A stretch of DNA of 64,000 bases from Pseudoneobacillus sp052180215. Lineage in GTDB: Bacteria > Bacillota > Bacilli > Bacillales > Cytobacillaceae. The DNA is taken from contig NZ_CP197471.1 of NCBI RefSeq assembly GCF_052180215.1, positions 220,001 to 284,000 of the forward strand, read 5' to 3'. The notes beneath the pieces were generated by a model, which had not been told where the DNA came from, searched no databases, and saw only the letters and a program-made list of their open reading frames with translations. A program made the translations under genes and the position numbers. Positions 1-8,445 of the stretch are shown piece after piece (within the stretch, counting starts at the first letter, position 1; each line of letters opens with the position of its first letter).

Positions 1-119
1 AGCTAAGTAATCTTTTTTTATTAAAGTATAAAAAGGTTCACAAAATTGTAACAACTACAATCCCTTAAACCTGTATAATTTCCATTATATGCAAGTTGCT
101 AATAGTAGGGGGAGTATTA

Positions 120-1412
120 TTGTTTTTTAAAAAAATAAAGCAAGAGACAGTTAAATTAAACAGAGAAAATATAAGGGGTCAGTTAGATATTAATCAAGAT
201 AGTGATATATATAAACAAGTAAATATGATTGACCTTTCGGAAAAAGACTTGCAAATTATACATAGCTTAAAACCTTTTGTGACAGAAAAAATTGATAACA
301 TAGTTGATAGATTTTATCAAAATTTAGAAAATGAGCCTTTGTTATTAAAAATCATAAATGACCACAGTTCTATTGAAAGGTTAAAGAAGACTCTTAGACA
401 ACATATTGTTGAGATGTTTGATGGTGTCATTGATGACTCATACTTAGCTAAGAGAATAAAAATTGCCCATATGCATGTAAGAATTGGTTTACAAACGAAA
501 TGGTATATGTGTGCTTTTCAGGATTTATTATTATCACTTATAGATATCATTGAAGAACGAGTTGTACAAAAAGATGATCTTTTTCTGACGATAAGAGCCG
601 TTTCCAAAATACTAAACTTAGAACAACAATTAGTTTTAGAAGCATATGATGTGGAAAGTGCGAGATTAAAAGAGGTAGCGGAACAGCAAAAAGTACTAAT
701 ACGTGAAAATGTATCTAGTGCATCTCAAAATTTAGCGGCTATTTCGGAACAAGCAAATGCCTCCTTTAACCAACTGATACTACAATCCAATGAAATTGTA
801 TCTCTTAATAATACCGGTATTCAACTTTCTAAGTTAACTCAGGAGCGGGCAGAACAGGGAAAAGAGCAAATTGTTAATCAGGCATTAAACATGACAAATA
901 TCCATAAAACAGTTGATGATATCTCTGATGATGTTCATGTTTTATTAAAAATATCTGAACAAATGCAGGAGATTGTAAGTATTGTGACAGGCATTGCCGA
1001 TCAAACGAATTTACTATCACTTAATGCGGCTATTGAAGCGGCAAGAGCAGGGGAGTTTGGGCAAGGTTTTGCCATCGTTGCTGGTGAAGTTCGAAAATTA
1101 TCCGAACAGACAAAGAACTCAGTTATAAACGTTTCCACTCTTATTCAAAATACGAATAAACAAGTAGAGGGACTTACTATATCCCTTGAAAAAATTAGAG
1201 CAGAAGTTAACGCTGGAAATGAAAATATGCTAAAAACAGAAAAACATTTCGATCAAATCCTACATACCATTGGTGAGAGAATGCAACAAAATACTAAAAT
1301 TATTAATGAATTAGATTCGTTTGTGAAAGGAATAAATGAATTAGGTAAAGCATTTGAAGAAGTTGCATTTTCAGCAGATAGCTTGACTATGATTACAGAA
1401 GAAATGAATTAA
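120..1412 (+). CDS. hemAT: HemAT-type globin-coupled aerotaxis transducer
   Basis: Soluble oxygen-sensing chemoreceptor. Residues about 35-175 form a sensor globin. The likely haem-proximal His is residue 119, in AHMHVRIG, and the conserved FY pair lies in VDRFYQNL. No membrane span follows. Residues about 215-430 are the coiled methyl-accepting signalling domain with the tip DQTNLLSLNAAIEAARAGE. The whole protein reads like B. subtilis HemAT (known family), which signals to CheA/CheW in the cytoplasm. I chose TTG 120 because AGGGGGAG lies just upstream; the in-frame TTG at 96 has no Shine-Dalgarno. TATAAT at 74-79 could be the -10, without a clear -35. It is a single-gene unit closed by a terminator. 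Confidence 0.93.
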   Translation: MFFKKIKQETVKLNRENIRGQLDINQDSDIYKQVNMIDLSEKDLQIIHSLKPFVTEKIDNIVDRFYQNLENEPLLLKIINDHSSIERLKKTLRQHIVEMFDGVIDDSYLAKRIKIAHMHVRIGLQTKWYMCAFQDLLLSLIDIIEERVVQKDDLFLTIRAVSKILNLEQQLVLEAYDVESARLKEVAEQQKVLIRENVSSASQNLAAISEQANASFNQLILQSNEIVSLNNTGIQLSKLTQERAEQGKEQIVNQALNMTNIHKTVDDISDDVHVLLKISEQMQEIVSIVTGIADQTNLLSLNAAIEAARAGEFGQGFAIVAGEVRKLSEQTKNSVINVSTLIQNTNKQVEGLTISLEKIRAEVNAGNENMLKTEKHFDQILHTIGERMQQNTKIINELDSFVKGINELGKAFEEVAFSADSLTMITEEMN

Positions 1413-1420
1413 CAAAAAGA

Positions 1421-1450
1421 TTGCTTGGATGAATGCCAAGCAATTTTTTG
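1421..1450 (+). terminator. Intrinsic terminator after hemAT
   Basis: TTGCTTGG pairs with CCAAGCAA across a 7-nt loop and is followed by six Ts. Confidence 0.85.
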
Positions 1451-1523
1451 TTATGATTCGAGTATAAATTTGAATGAAAGTCCAATCCAAATAACCAATC
1501 CAATTTAAAGGGAGAGATACTAG

Positions 1524-2420
1524 TTGAAAGAAGTGCAGGTTTTTCATGTAGATGCTTTTACCGATCAGCCTTTTGGGGGAAATGCAGCTGGTGTGGTACC
1601 AAACGCTGACCAACTCACTGAATATGAAATGCAAAAGATAGCAAGGGAGCTAAACCTTTCCGAAACAGCATTTATTATTCAAACAAATAATGCTCAGGCT
1701 GATGTTCGTGTGCGTTATTTTACACCAACAGATGAAATTGATTTCTGCGGACATGCAACGATTGCTCTTTCTTGGATTTTAGCAACAGAGTATGGTTGGT
1801 TGGAACGTTCAGCTGAAATCCGTCTTGAAACTAATATTGGGATTGTACCGGTGAAGTGGTCTGTTGTGGAAGGTCGATTACAATCGGTTGTCATGACCCA
1901 AGTCTCTCCCAAAGTGAAAGAAATAGACCTTGATAGAAATGAAATTTGTCGTCTAATTGGTGTAACTATAGATGAGCTAGATGAACGATTTCCTATCAAA
2001 TTAGGGTACACAGGAAATTGGCACTTGTTAGTCCCGATAAAGACAAGAAAATCAGTCGATGCTGCAACACCATTAATAGAAGAATTAGGGCGAATGAACA
2101 AAGAGCTTCGATTAAGTACAACCCATTTATTTACATTCGATGGTGTTGACGATGCTATGCTATACACAAGGGACTTTGCACCTGCAGTTGGAATTACAGA
2201 GGATCCGGTAACAGGGTCAGCCAATGGAGCATTAGCAGGTTATTTAGTTTTAGAGGGTATTATTGATCCAAAAAACACTCCCTATTTTAAAATTGCTCAA
2301 GGGCATTCAGTGGGACGACCTGGTTCATTAGATATTGAGATTACATACAACGATCATGAACTGGTTATTTGTGTGGGAGGTACAGCAGTAAAAATGATAG
2401 CAGGAACGATGGTATTGTAG
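1524..2420 (+). CDS. PhzF family isomerase/epimerase-like protein
   Basis: 298-residue protein of the PhzF/DapE-like fold family. The start MKEVQVFHVDAFTDQPFGGN and the DFCGHATIA segment (about residues 73-81) are typical of the family, as is EDPVTGSANG near residue 230. A Glu in the first half (LNLSETAF) matches the catalytic Glu of PhzF. Members act as isomerases or epimerases without cofactor; the substrate here cannot be read from the sequence. Start is TTG 1524 with GGGAGAG upstream. It stands alone between hemAT and the oxidoreductase gene, with no other phenazine genes nearby, so a phenazine role is unlikely. Confidence 0.9.
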   Translation: MKEVQVFHVDAFTDQPFGGNAAGVVPNADQLTEYEMQKIARELNLSETAFIIQTNNAQADVRVRYFTPTDEIDFCGHATIALSWILATEYGWLERSAEIRLETNIGIVPVKWSVVEGRLQSVVMTQVSPKVKEIDLDRNEICRLIGVTIDELDERFPIKLGYTGNWHLLVPIKTRKSVDAATPLIEELGRMNKELRLSTTHLFTFDGVDDAMLYTRDFAPAVGITEDPVTGSANGALAGYLVLEGIIDPKNTPYFKIAQGHSVGRPGSLDIEITYNDHELVICVGGTAVKMIAGTMVL

Positions 2421-2525
2421 GTCCGTTAAACTCAACCTGCTATATGATGATCAAGTCCCTTCCATGGTTATTTTTCATTCAAAGGGTTATGATGTAAAAA
2501 AACATCATGAAGGAGCTGCTTAGAT

Positions 2526-3515
2526 ATGGTACGATTCGGTGTTGTTGGAACGAATTTTATAACAGACCAATTACTCGATTCTGTAAAGGAACTAACTGAC
2601 TTTTCACTTACGGCCGTGTATTCTAGAACAGAAGAACGGGCAAAAGAATATGCCGCAAAGTACGGAGTGAATACAATTTTTACAAATCTAGAGGATATGG
2701 CGAAAAGTGAGGAAATAGATGCCGTTTATATTGCAAGTCCCAATTCCTTCCACGCTAGCCAATCGATTCTCTTTTTACAAAATGGGAAGCATGTTTTATG
2801 TGAAAAGCCCTTGGCATCGAATGTACATGAGGTAGAAGCGATGCAATCAGCTGCAAGAGAAAATCATGTAGTCCTTATGGAAGCGATGAAGCCAACCTTA
2901 ATGCCTACTTTTAAAAGTATCCAGGAAAACCTACATAAGATTGGTAAAGTAAGAAGGTTTTTCGGAAATTATTGTCAGTATTCCTCTCGATATGATTCTT
3001 TTAAGCGAGGTACGGTTTTAAATGCGTTTAATCCCACTTTTTCAAATGGTGCACTGATGGATTTAGGGGTTTATTGCATTTATCCAATGGTTGTATTATT
3101 TGGAATGCCCGAGGAGATAAAAGCGTCTGCCATTATGCTTTCTTCAGGGGTAGATGGACAAGGAAGTGCTGTCTTCCAATTTAAAGAGCTGGAAGCGGTT
3201 ATACAGTACTCGAAAATTACGAATTCGTATTCCCCTTCTGAGATTCAAGGAGAAGAGGGAAGTATCATCATTGATAAAATTTCAACCCCAGAAAAAGTGG
3301 AAATTCGTTATAGAGATGGAAGAATCGAGCCGATTAGCATTCCTCAAGTACACCAGCCAATGTATTATGAAGTAGAAGAATTTGTTAACCTGATCAAAAC
3401 GGGGCAGACAGAATCCAAAATAAACTCATTCCAACATTCATGGATGACATCTCAAATTTGTGATGCGATAAGAAAACAGATCGGGCTAATTTATCCAGCT
3501 GATCAACAAGGATAG
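2526..3515 (+). CDS. Gfo/Idh/MocA family NAD(P)-dependent oxidoreductase
   Basis: 329 residues. The N-terminal Rossmann domain opens with VRFGVVGTNFITDQLL (a GxGxxx-like dinucleotide loop lacking one Gly). It has the family motif CEKPLA near residue 95, whose Lys is a catalytic-site residue, followed by a C-terminal alpha/beta substrate domain from about residue 125. The family oxidises or reduces sugars, inositols and related polyols; the substrate here is unknown. A Shine-Dalgarno AAGGAG precedes ATG 2526. The methyltransferase gene starts 13 bases after the stop, so the two are probably co-transcribed. Confidence 0.9.
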   Translation: MVRFGVVGTNFITDQLLDSVKELTDFSLTAVYSRTEERAKEYAAKYGVNTIFTNLEDMAKSEEIDAVYIASPNSFHASQSILFLQNGKHVLCEKPLASNVHEVEAMQSAARENHVVLMEAMKPTLMPTFKSIQENLHKIGKVRRFFGNYCQYSSRYDSFKRGTVLNAFNPTFSNGALMDLGVYCIYPMVVLFGMPEEIKASAIMLSSGVDGQGSAVFQFKELEAVIQYSKITNSYSPSEIQGEEGSIIIDKISTPEKVEIRYRDGRIEPISIPQVHQPMYYEVEEFVNLIKTGQTESKINSFQHSWMTSQICDAIRKQIGLIYPADQQG

Positions 3516-3528
3516 GTGTGGTGGAAAA

Positions 3529-4140
3529 ATGCTGGAATGGACAGGTGAAAGAATTATCCCTAAAGAAATGAAAATGATGAATGGGATGTTATTAGAACAT
3601 ATTGCCCGCTATTATTTTGCGCTACCCTATATAAAAGGAAGAGTGTTAGATATTGCATGTGGAACAGGATACGGTTGTCATTTAGTGGCTAAGGACCGTA
3701 AGCGAGAAGTAGATGAAATGGTCGGTGTCGATATTGATGAGGCTACTATTCATTACGCGACAAAAGAGTATCATCACCAAAAAGTAACCTACCTGCAAGG
3801 AGATGCGCTCGACCCAAAGCTTCCTGATAGATTAGGTCAGTTTGATACGATATTAAGCTTTGAAACCATTGAACATGTAGAAAATGACCAGCTTTTTATG
3901 GACCATTTATATCAAATGTTAAAACCGGGCGGGATGCTCGTTTTATCAAGCCCATTTGGTAGAGGTCGCGGTATGCCAACGAGTGAACCCTTTCATGTTC
4001 ATCAATTGACTCCAGAGGAATTTGAGCAACTATTTGAGCGCTTTTCTTCTGTTGAAATCTTTTACCAACGAGGACCAACCTTTGAAAAAAGGCGAGAAGG
4101 AGTTAGATACTTCATTGGAGTGGCTGTCTGTAAAAAATAA
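3529..4140 (+). CDS. Class I SAM-dependent methyltransferase
   Basis: 203 residues with the standard order of class I methyltransferase motifs. Motif I is VLDIACGTGYGCHL (about 39-52). An acidic motif II follows in VGVDIDEATIHYA, then GDALDPKL, then FDTILSFETIEHVEN and the post-motif LKPGGMLVLSSP. It is cytoplasmic. The acceptor substrate is not evident. It follows the oxidoreductase by 13 bases and precedes a strong terminator, so it ends that small operon. Confidence 0.9.
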   Translation: MLEWTGERIIPKEMKMMNGMLLEHIARYYFALPYIKGRVLDIACGTGYGCHLVAKDRKREVDEMVGVDIDEATIHYATKEYHHQKVTYLQGDALDPKLPDRLGQFDTILSFETIEHVENDQLFMDHLYQMLKPGGMLVLSSPFGRGRGMPTSEPFHVHQLTPEEFEQLFERFSSVEIFYQRGPTFEKRREGVRYFIGVAVCKK

Positions 4141-4167
4141 ACACCTCAGTTGAGGTGTTTATTTTTT
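4141..4167 (+). terminator. Intrinsic terminator after the methyltransferase gene
   Basis: ACACCTCA pairs with TGAGGTGT across two bases and is followed by TTATTTTTT. It could also serve the convergent gene at 4188-4661. Confidence 0.85.
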
Positions 4168-4187
4168 GGCGCTTACACTTTTTAGTT

Positions 4188-4661
4188 TTACCGGCGTCTA
4201 AAGCCTTCTTCACGTAAATATTCTATTGCTTCTTCATAAGTGTTGTATGTGGCATCTAAGTTTGGTCCTGCATAGATATTCCACAATTCGTCCTCTTTTA
4301 ACAGGGTAAGTTTATAGTTCTCATAATCTACCCATGTTTCTTCGTATGCTTCTTCAACTACATCATCTGCTTCATCACTAGCTTTAGGAGAAAGTGATTG
4401 GATGGATTTTTGGATGATCGTACGCAATTCCTCAGCAGAGAAGTCACGAATATTGACCATACCCTTGTCATCCTTGTTATATCCTTTTACATATTCTGCA
4501 TAAACAAATCCGTTGCCCTTTGGGTGCAAATGATACACAACATTTTTCTTATCATAAGCACTTTCTTCAAAGTGATAGTTTACTCTTCCTAGTGAAACAT
4601 TTTTTCTCTCAAGTTCTGGAAACGATTCAATAATCGCTATTTTTTCTTCAAAACTAAGCAT
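4188..4661 (-). CDS. Conserved-looking protein of unknown function
   Basis: 157 residues, acidic and soluble, with no signal peptide or membrane span. The first 80 residues contain a stretch (VVYHLHPKGNGFVYAEYV) that looks like a beta-rich fold. A Glu/Asp-rich linker spans about 95-115. The last 40 residues (ENYKLTLLKEDELWNIYAG then TYEEAIEYLREEGF) resemble a small second beta-alpha domain. I do not recognise a named family. The Shine-Dalgarno is weak (GTGGGG). It stands alone and converges on the methyltransferase operon. Confidence 0.75.
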   Translation of the reverse strand: MLSFEEKIAIIESFPELERKNVSLGRVNYHFEESAYDKKNVVYHLHPKGNGFVYAEYVKGYNKDDKGMVNIRDFSAEELRTIIQKSIQSLSPKASDEADDVVEEAYEETWVDYENYKLTLLKEDELWNIYAGPNLDATYNTYEEAIEYLREEGFRRR

Positions 4662-5023
4662 GGTGGCCCCACATCTTTCTATTCTAATTTCAATGGTTCA
4701 TTATAGCATATAAGATTGTCCATCTCCAAAATGGAATAGAATTCCATACTTATCAATGAAAATGGGGGTATATCACTATTTCGGTATAGTTCTTTTTACC
4801 TATTTTTCTTATTGGATCCTAAGGTAATTCAGCTTATTTTAGAAATTCTTTATTTTTTCAAAAAAATTCATAAATATTTTTACATAAATATGATAAATTG
4901 GATATATATATGAAAATTGTCGATAGATGACGAATATTTCCGCGACTTTTGTACCATATAGGTTCATGCTTCCTATGTCGATAATATATGAAAGAAAGTT
5001 AAGGTTATTAGAGAGGTTAAAAT
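4662..5023. other. AT-rich intergenic region of 362 bases between divergent genes
   Basis: It separates the unknown gene (-) from the HD-GYP gene (+). A 7-3-7 inverted repeat ATGGAAT-AGA-ATTCCAT at 4731-4747 could be an operator. TTTACA at 4879-4884 with TATATA at 4903-4908 (18-base spacing) is a weak candidate promoter for the HD-GYP transcript. I see no small ORF with a good ribosome binding site. Confidence 0.4.
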
Positions 5024-6199
5024 ATGCAAAAAAAATACATAGTTTCCGCTCTTCAAAATGAAGAACAGCGTACAGTCAAATGGTTTTTAACATTGTTTTA
5101 TGTTATTACCATTAGTTATGATACTTTATATTTTTATATCTATCCTAAATTCGTTTCCCATACAGAAGTGGGATTAACGAGTGTCTTAGGATACTATCTT
5201 TATATTATTTTGTTTTCTTTAATTCCGATTAGTATTTATTTGCATAAAAAGAACTTGATTCATTATGTAAAATACCTCTATTTCATCACATTTACTTCCT
5301 TAACATTGTTAAATGACGTTATTACCTATCTTCATAATCCAGATTATGAGAGTGGTAATGTGGTTGAAGTGTTTTGGCTATTGTTATCACCCATTTTTGT
5401 TAATACAAGATTCTTCTGGATGGTTAGCTCGGGATTGTTAGTGAAATACATATTGGTAGGTATATTCATTCATGTACCAGACGTTATACTCCCAGCTTCC
5501 ATTACCATTGTTTTTTCAATCATTGCTTATATCATTCTATCTCGTTTTCAATCCTATCTTTCCGTGATCAAAACATCCTATGATCAACAATTAGAAGGGA
5601 TTGTAAAAGGGATTATTGCTACATTAGAAATGAAGGACCCCTATACAAGAGGGCATAGTGAAAGGGTAGCACAGTATGCTTTATTACTAGCGAAAGAGAC
5701 TGGCAAATATTCAGATGCAGAATTAACATCGTTTTATAATGCTTGTTTACTGCATGATATTGGAAAAATACAAATCTCAGATTATATCTTAATGAAACCA
5801 GGGAAACTGACGGATGAAGAATATCAAATTGTAAAAACTCACCCAGCCGTTGGAGCAGAAGCGGTAAAAGATGTAGTAGGCTTACAAAATTATATAAGTG
5901 TCATCCGCTCCCATCATGAACGTTGGGATGGCAAAGGTTATCCTGACCAATTAAAAGGTGAAGAAACCTCGTTAATGGCTAGGATTGTCTCGATTGCCGA
6001 TGCCTTTGATGCCATGACTTCATCGCGTTCCTATCGCTCCGCACTTCCATTGGAAGTAGCGTATAACAGAATTATAGATGGCGATGGAACACAATTTGAT
6101 CCTCATTTAGTTAAGACGTTTAAAAAGGTATATCCTTCTTGGGTAGAATTTCATGCCTATTCAAATAGAGATAAAGAAGAAACGGAGGTGGAACAATGA
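5024..6199 (+). CDS. Membrane HD-GYP domain protein (probable c-di-GMP phosphodiesterase)
   Basis: 391 residues. About five or six hydrophobic spans occupy residues 20-175. A cytoplasmic HD-GYP domain follows. GHSERVAQYA is near 212, the metal-binding HD pair is H244-D245 in LLHDIGK, and HHERWDGKGYP is at about 297-307. Family members hydrolyse cyclic di-GMP, and all metal-ligand motifs appear intact. The N-terminal spans form an unidentified sensor. Its TGA overlaps the ATG of the 23-codon peptide gene by the ATGA arrangement, which implies translational coupling. That pairing is unusual for an HD-GYP gene. Confidence 0.9.
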   Translation: MQKKYIVSALQNEEQRTVKWFLTLFYVITISYDTLYFYIYPKFVSHTEVGLTSVLGYYLYIILFSLIPISIYLHKKNLIHYVKYLYFITFTSLTLLNDVITYLHNPDYESGNVVEVFWLLLSPIFVNTRFFWMVSSGLLVKYILVGIFIHVPDVILPASITIVFSIIAYIILSRFQSYLSVIKTSYDQQLEGIVKGIIATLEMKDPYTRGHSERVAQYALLLAKETGKYSDAELTSFYNACLLHDIGKIQISDYILMKPGKLTDEEYQIVKTHPAVGAEAVKDVVGLQNYISVIRSHHERWDGKGYPDQLKGEETSLMARIVSIADAFDAMTSSRSYRSALPLEVAYNRIIDGDGTQFDPHLVKTFKKVYPSWVEFHAYSNRDKEETEVEQ

Positions 6200-6267
6200 A
6201 AATCCGAAAGTTAAAAAAAGTGAAAACAACTTGTTGGTGGTGCTTTATCCTTCCACCGAAGTACTAA
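6196..6267 (+). CDS. Short Trp/Cys-rich peptide, candidate precursor or signal
   Basis: 23-codon ORF, below usual gene-calling limits. It has a strong Shine-Dalgarno (CGGAGGTGG) and its ATG overlaps the stop of the HD-GYP gene. The peptide has a basic start (MKIRKLKKVK) and a hydrophobic tail TTCWWCFILPPKY, with two Cys flanking two Trp. It ends just before a strong terminator and 58 bases upstream of an M50 protease with an RRE-like domain. Basic leader plus compact Cys/Trp core is the form of a RiPP precursor or peptide pheromone. AgrD-like thiolactone peptides share the Cys then hydrophobic then Pro pattern, but there is no AgrB here. Function is inference. Confidence 0.6.
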   Translation: MKIRKLKKVKTTCWWCFILPPKY

Positions 6268-6268
6268 G

Positions 6269-6300
6269 AAAAAGATGCAACACTTGTTGCATCTTTTTGT
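6269..6300 (+). terminator. Intrinsic terminator between peptide gene and M50 protease gene
   Basis: AAAAAGATGCAACA and TGTTGCATCTTTTT form a near-perfect hairpin with a T-tract. It separates, perhaps partially, the peptide transcript from the protease gene. Confidence 0.85.
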
Positions 6301-6325
6301 TTACAAAAAGGTATAGGAGAAGGGG

Positions 6326-7501
6326 ATGAAATTGAATATTACCCTAGATACAAAAATAAAGTTAAATCCATTAAACATTAGAAAAGATAAGAAAAATTAT
6401 ATAATAGAAGACTTGGTTAATGAAGAATTCTACGAAATGCCTGAGGTTTGTGTAGTAGCATTAGAAAGAATAAAGGAAGGTCATGCTTTAAAAGAGATTG
6501 AAAATGATCTAAAGAAGCGTTATCCAACTGATGAGGTGGATATGATTTCTTTTGTTCAACAACTACTTGAAATGCAGTTGGTATTAGAAGTGGATGATCA
6601 TCGTATTGAGCAAGTTCATCATCAGGAAGGTAAACTTGGATTTACTTGGATTTCGCCCAAGATAGGGGAATTGTTTTTTAACCGAAATATGATGATGGGA
6701 TATATGTTTTTATTTATGGTGAATATCTTCTTTTTAATATTCGATCCTTCATTGTTTCCTCACTATACTGATTTATTTATCTTCGACTCCATGACAATAA
6801 ATATGATTCTATGGTTCATAATAGGCGGAGTATTAATCCTTGCTCATGAATATGGTCATATACTAGCCATTAGGGCTCATGGTTTTCCGACGAAGCTCGG
6901 GATCAGTCATCGCCTTTTTTTCATAGTATTGGAGACTGACTTATCACTAGCTTGGAAGCTTCCCCCTAAGAAGAGATACCCGCTTTACCTAGCTGGTTTA
7001 AGTTTTGATAATTTAATATTATTTTTAGCTCTCTTTACTGAGGTTTTGTTTCCAAATGCACCGAGTGTCCTTTTAGCTATTTTAAAATTTATTGTGCTTG
7101 ATGTTGTTTTAAGGATGGTTTATCAATTTTGTATTTATATAAAAACTGATATCTATTATGTTATTGAAAACATGACAGGCTGTTATAACTTGATGGAAAG
7201 TACAATCAGTTACCTGAAAAATGTTAAAAATCAATCTATTTTTATTAAAGAGGAAAAAGGGATCATTCTACTATATGGAATTTTATATATCCTTGGAACG
7301 GTCATCTCTTTATCATTATTTGTGTTGTATTATATTCCACAGCTAATCGTTTTTGTACTTCATATTTTCCCCGGCATGAAGGAGCCCATTATAAGTTTTT
7401 CTTTCTGGGATTCTTTTTTAGTAATTGTGCAGATGCTGATTGCCCTATCTGTATTAATATTATCTTGGAGAAATAAATTTAAGGGTTCTTTTTCTAAGTG
7501 A
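6326..7501 (+). CDS. Membrane M50-family zinc metalloprotease with N-terminal PqqD/RRE-like domain
   Basis: 391 residues. Residues about 8-95 are soluble and look like a PqqD-type winged helix: start KIKLNPLNIRKDKKNYIIED, then YEMPEVCVVALERIKEG, then a helix ending in LLEMQLVLEV. PqqD-like domains are the RiPP recognition elements that bind leader peptides. About six membrane spans follow from 128. The zinc motif HEYGH is at residues 174-178 inside a span, and D228 in LAGLSFDN may be the third ligand. The combination resembles maturation proteases of RiPP clusters such as YydH. The adjacent 23-codon peptide is the obvious candidate substrate (inference). No radical SAM enzyme or ABC exporter is next to it. 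Confidence 0.8.
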   Translation: MKLNITLDTKIKLNPLNIRKDKKNYIIEDLVNEEFYEMPEVCVVALERIKEGHALKEIENDLKKRYPTDEVDMISFVQQLLEMQLVLEVDDHRIEQVHHQEGKLGFTWISPKIGELFFNRNMMMGYMFLFMVNIFFLIFDPSLFPHYTDLFIFDSMTINMILWFIIGGVLILAHEYGHILAIRAHGFPTKLGISHRLFFIVLETDLSLAWKLPPKKRYPLYLAGLSFDNLILFLALFTEVLFPNAPSVLLAILKFIVLDVVLRMVYQFCIYIKTDIYYVIENMTGCYNLMESTISYLKNVKNQSIFIKEEKGIILLYGILYILGTVISLSLFVLYYIPQLIVFVLHIFPGMKEPIISFSFWDSFLVIVQMLIALSVLILSWRNKFKGSFSK

Positions 7502-7580
7502 AAAAATATATTTTATTGAAATAGGACATACACATAATGGAATATACATGACATGAAAGATACCTTGGAGGTGGATAGTA

Positions 7581-7883
7581 ATGTCGATGCCAAACATTCC
7601 TGATATCACGCCGGATATTAATTTGAAAAGAGAAGATGTTATTAATTTACTGTTAACATCTATTGCTCTGGAGGAAATTGGATTAGCCCATTTGATTAAT
7701 GCTGAAGGGGAGAAGTTACAAAAAGCGATTGAGGTAGCTAATTGTTTTGAGGATCTGCTTTATGCCAATAGGAGCGTTGAAAAAATGTTAAGAACGATTA
7801 TTAAAAAAGAAATGCTATTACAGTTTAAGCTTGAGGATGTTATGGAAATACCGCCGGATGAACATCACCATCACCATAAATAA
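7581..7883 (+). CDS. Small conserved family protein, copy 1 of 6 in this island
   Basis: 100 residues. The family pattern is: N-terminal NIPDITPDI, a helix REDVINLLLTSIALEEIGLAHLINAEGEKLQ, a variable middle, and the C-terminal helix TIIKKEMLLQFKLEDVMEIPP. The tail is DEHHHHHK. No signal peptide is present. I recall similar domains beside, or fused to, surface collagen-like and exosporium proteins of spore formers, so a spore-surface role is plausible but unproven. Ribosome site TTGGAGGTGG is strong. It is the most diverged of the forward-strand copies and ends at a bidirectional terminator. Confidence 0.85.
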   Translation: MSMPNIPDITPDINLKREDVINLLLTSIALEEIGLAHLINAEGEKLQKAIEVANCFEDLLYANRSVEKMLRTIIKKEMLLQFKLEDVMEIPPDEHHHHHK

Positions 7884-7904
7884 TAAAGGCAACCAATACT
7901 TAAT

Positions 7905-7957
7905 AAAAAAGGTGTATCAAAGGAATCGAAGGGTTCTTTTAGATACACCTTTTTATT
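7905..7957. terminator. Bidirectional terminator
   Basis: AAAAAGGTGTATC pairs with GATACACCTTTTT around a 23-base loop, with A and T tracts on both sides. It serves the convergent genes 7581-7883 and 7962-8414. Confidence 0.85.
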
Positions 7958-7961
7958 TATT

Positions 7962-8414
7962 TTATGATTGGGGTCTCCAGGGTGGGAGAGGTTGAACTTC
8001 TTCAATAAAGATCTTGGTCTTTTCCCCATGTACATTACTTCTGAATGAGGCCATATTCTTTAACGGTTCAGTATCAACTTTCTTTGGTGGTGTTTTAGGC
8101 TTGGTCACTTTAACTTCCTTAAAATCTGTCATTACTTTTGGTATTGGTTGCGTTTGGAGAGGAGTGGCAAAATCTTTATATGAAGGATTATGTTTATAAA
8201 ATAATTGTAATTTCTTCAGTTGTATATTTTGGATATCTGATATAGAATCTTTAACTTGATTCGTCATCTGTTGAACAACAGAAATAAAATGTTGATTGCC
8301 ACTTCTCCTATGAGCAGCATCTAGAAGACCTCCGATGGATTGATGATATCGGTGAAGGGATAACTGCTTATCATGAAATAATTGAATATATTTTGACTGA
8401 TAATCTTCTCCCAT
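7962..8414 (-). CDS. Unknown protein, second gene of a two-gene minus-strand unit
   Basis: 150 residues, basic, soluble, no signal peptide. The N-terminal 75 residues look helical (QSKYIQLFHDKQLSLHRYHQS). The C-terminal half is rich in Pro and Lys (KVTKPKTPPKKVD) and probably disordered. It lies 31 bases downstream of a diverged copy of the six-member island family, so the two are likely co-expressed. I do not recognise it. A role at the spore or cell surface is only suggested by location. Confidence 0.7.
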   Translation of the reverse strand: MGEDYQSKYIQLFHDKQLSLHRYHQSIGGLLDAAHRRSGNQHFISVVQQMTNQVKDSISDIQNIQLKKLQLFYKHNPSYKDFATPLQTQPIPKVMTDFKEVKVTKPKTPPKKVDTEPLKNMASFRSNVHGEKTKIFIEEVQPLPPWRPQS

Positions 8415-8445
8415 TACGATTCACCGTCCTGCTTGATTTATTCCT

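Noticed and set aside
1524..2420. Phenazine biosynthesis role for the PhzF protein
   Set aside because: No other phenazine genes are present; the family is broad.
6196..6267. AgrD-type autoinducer
   Set aside because: The Cys-hydrophobic-Pro-Pro pattern is suggestive, but the peptide is shorter than usual, has two Cys, and no AgrB gene is near.
7860..7880. His-tag-like tail HHHHHK as a cloning artefact
   Set aside because: Natural context: native terminator and island genes continue on both sides, and His-rich tails occur naturally.
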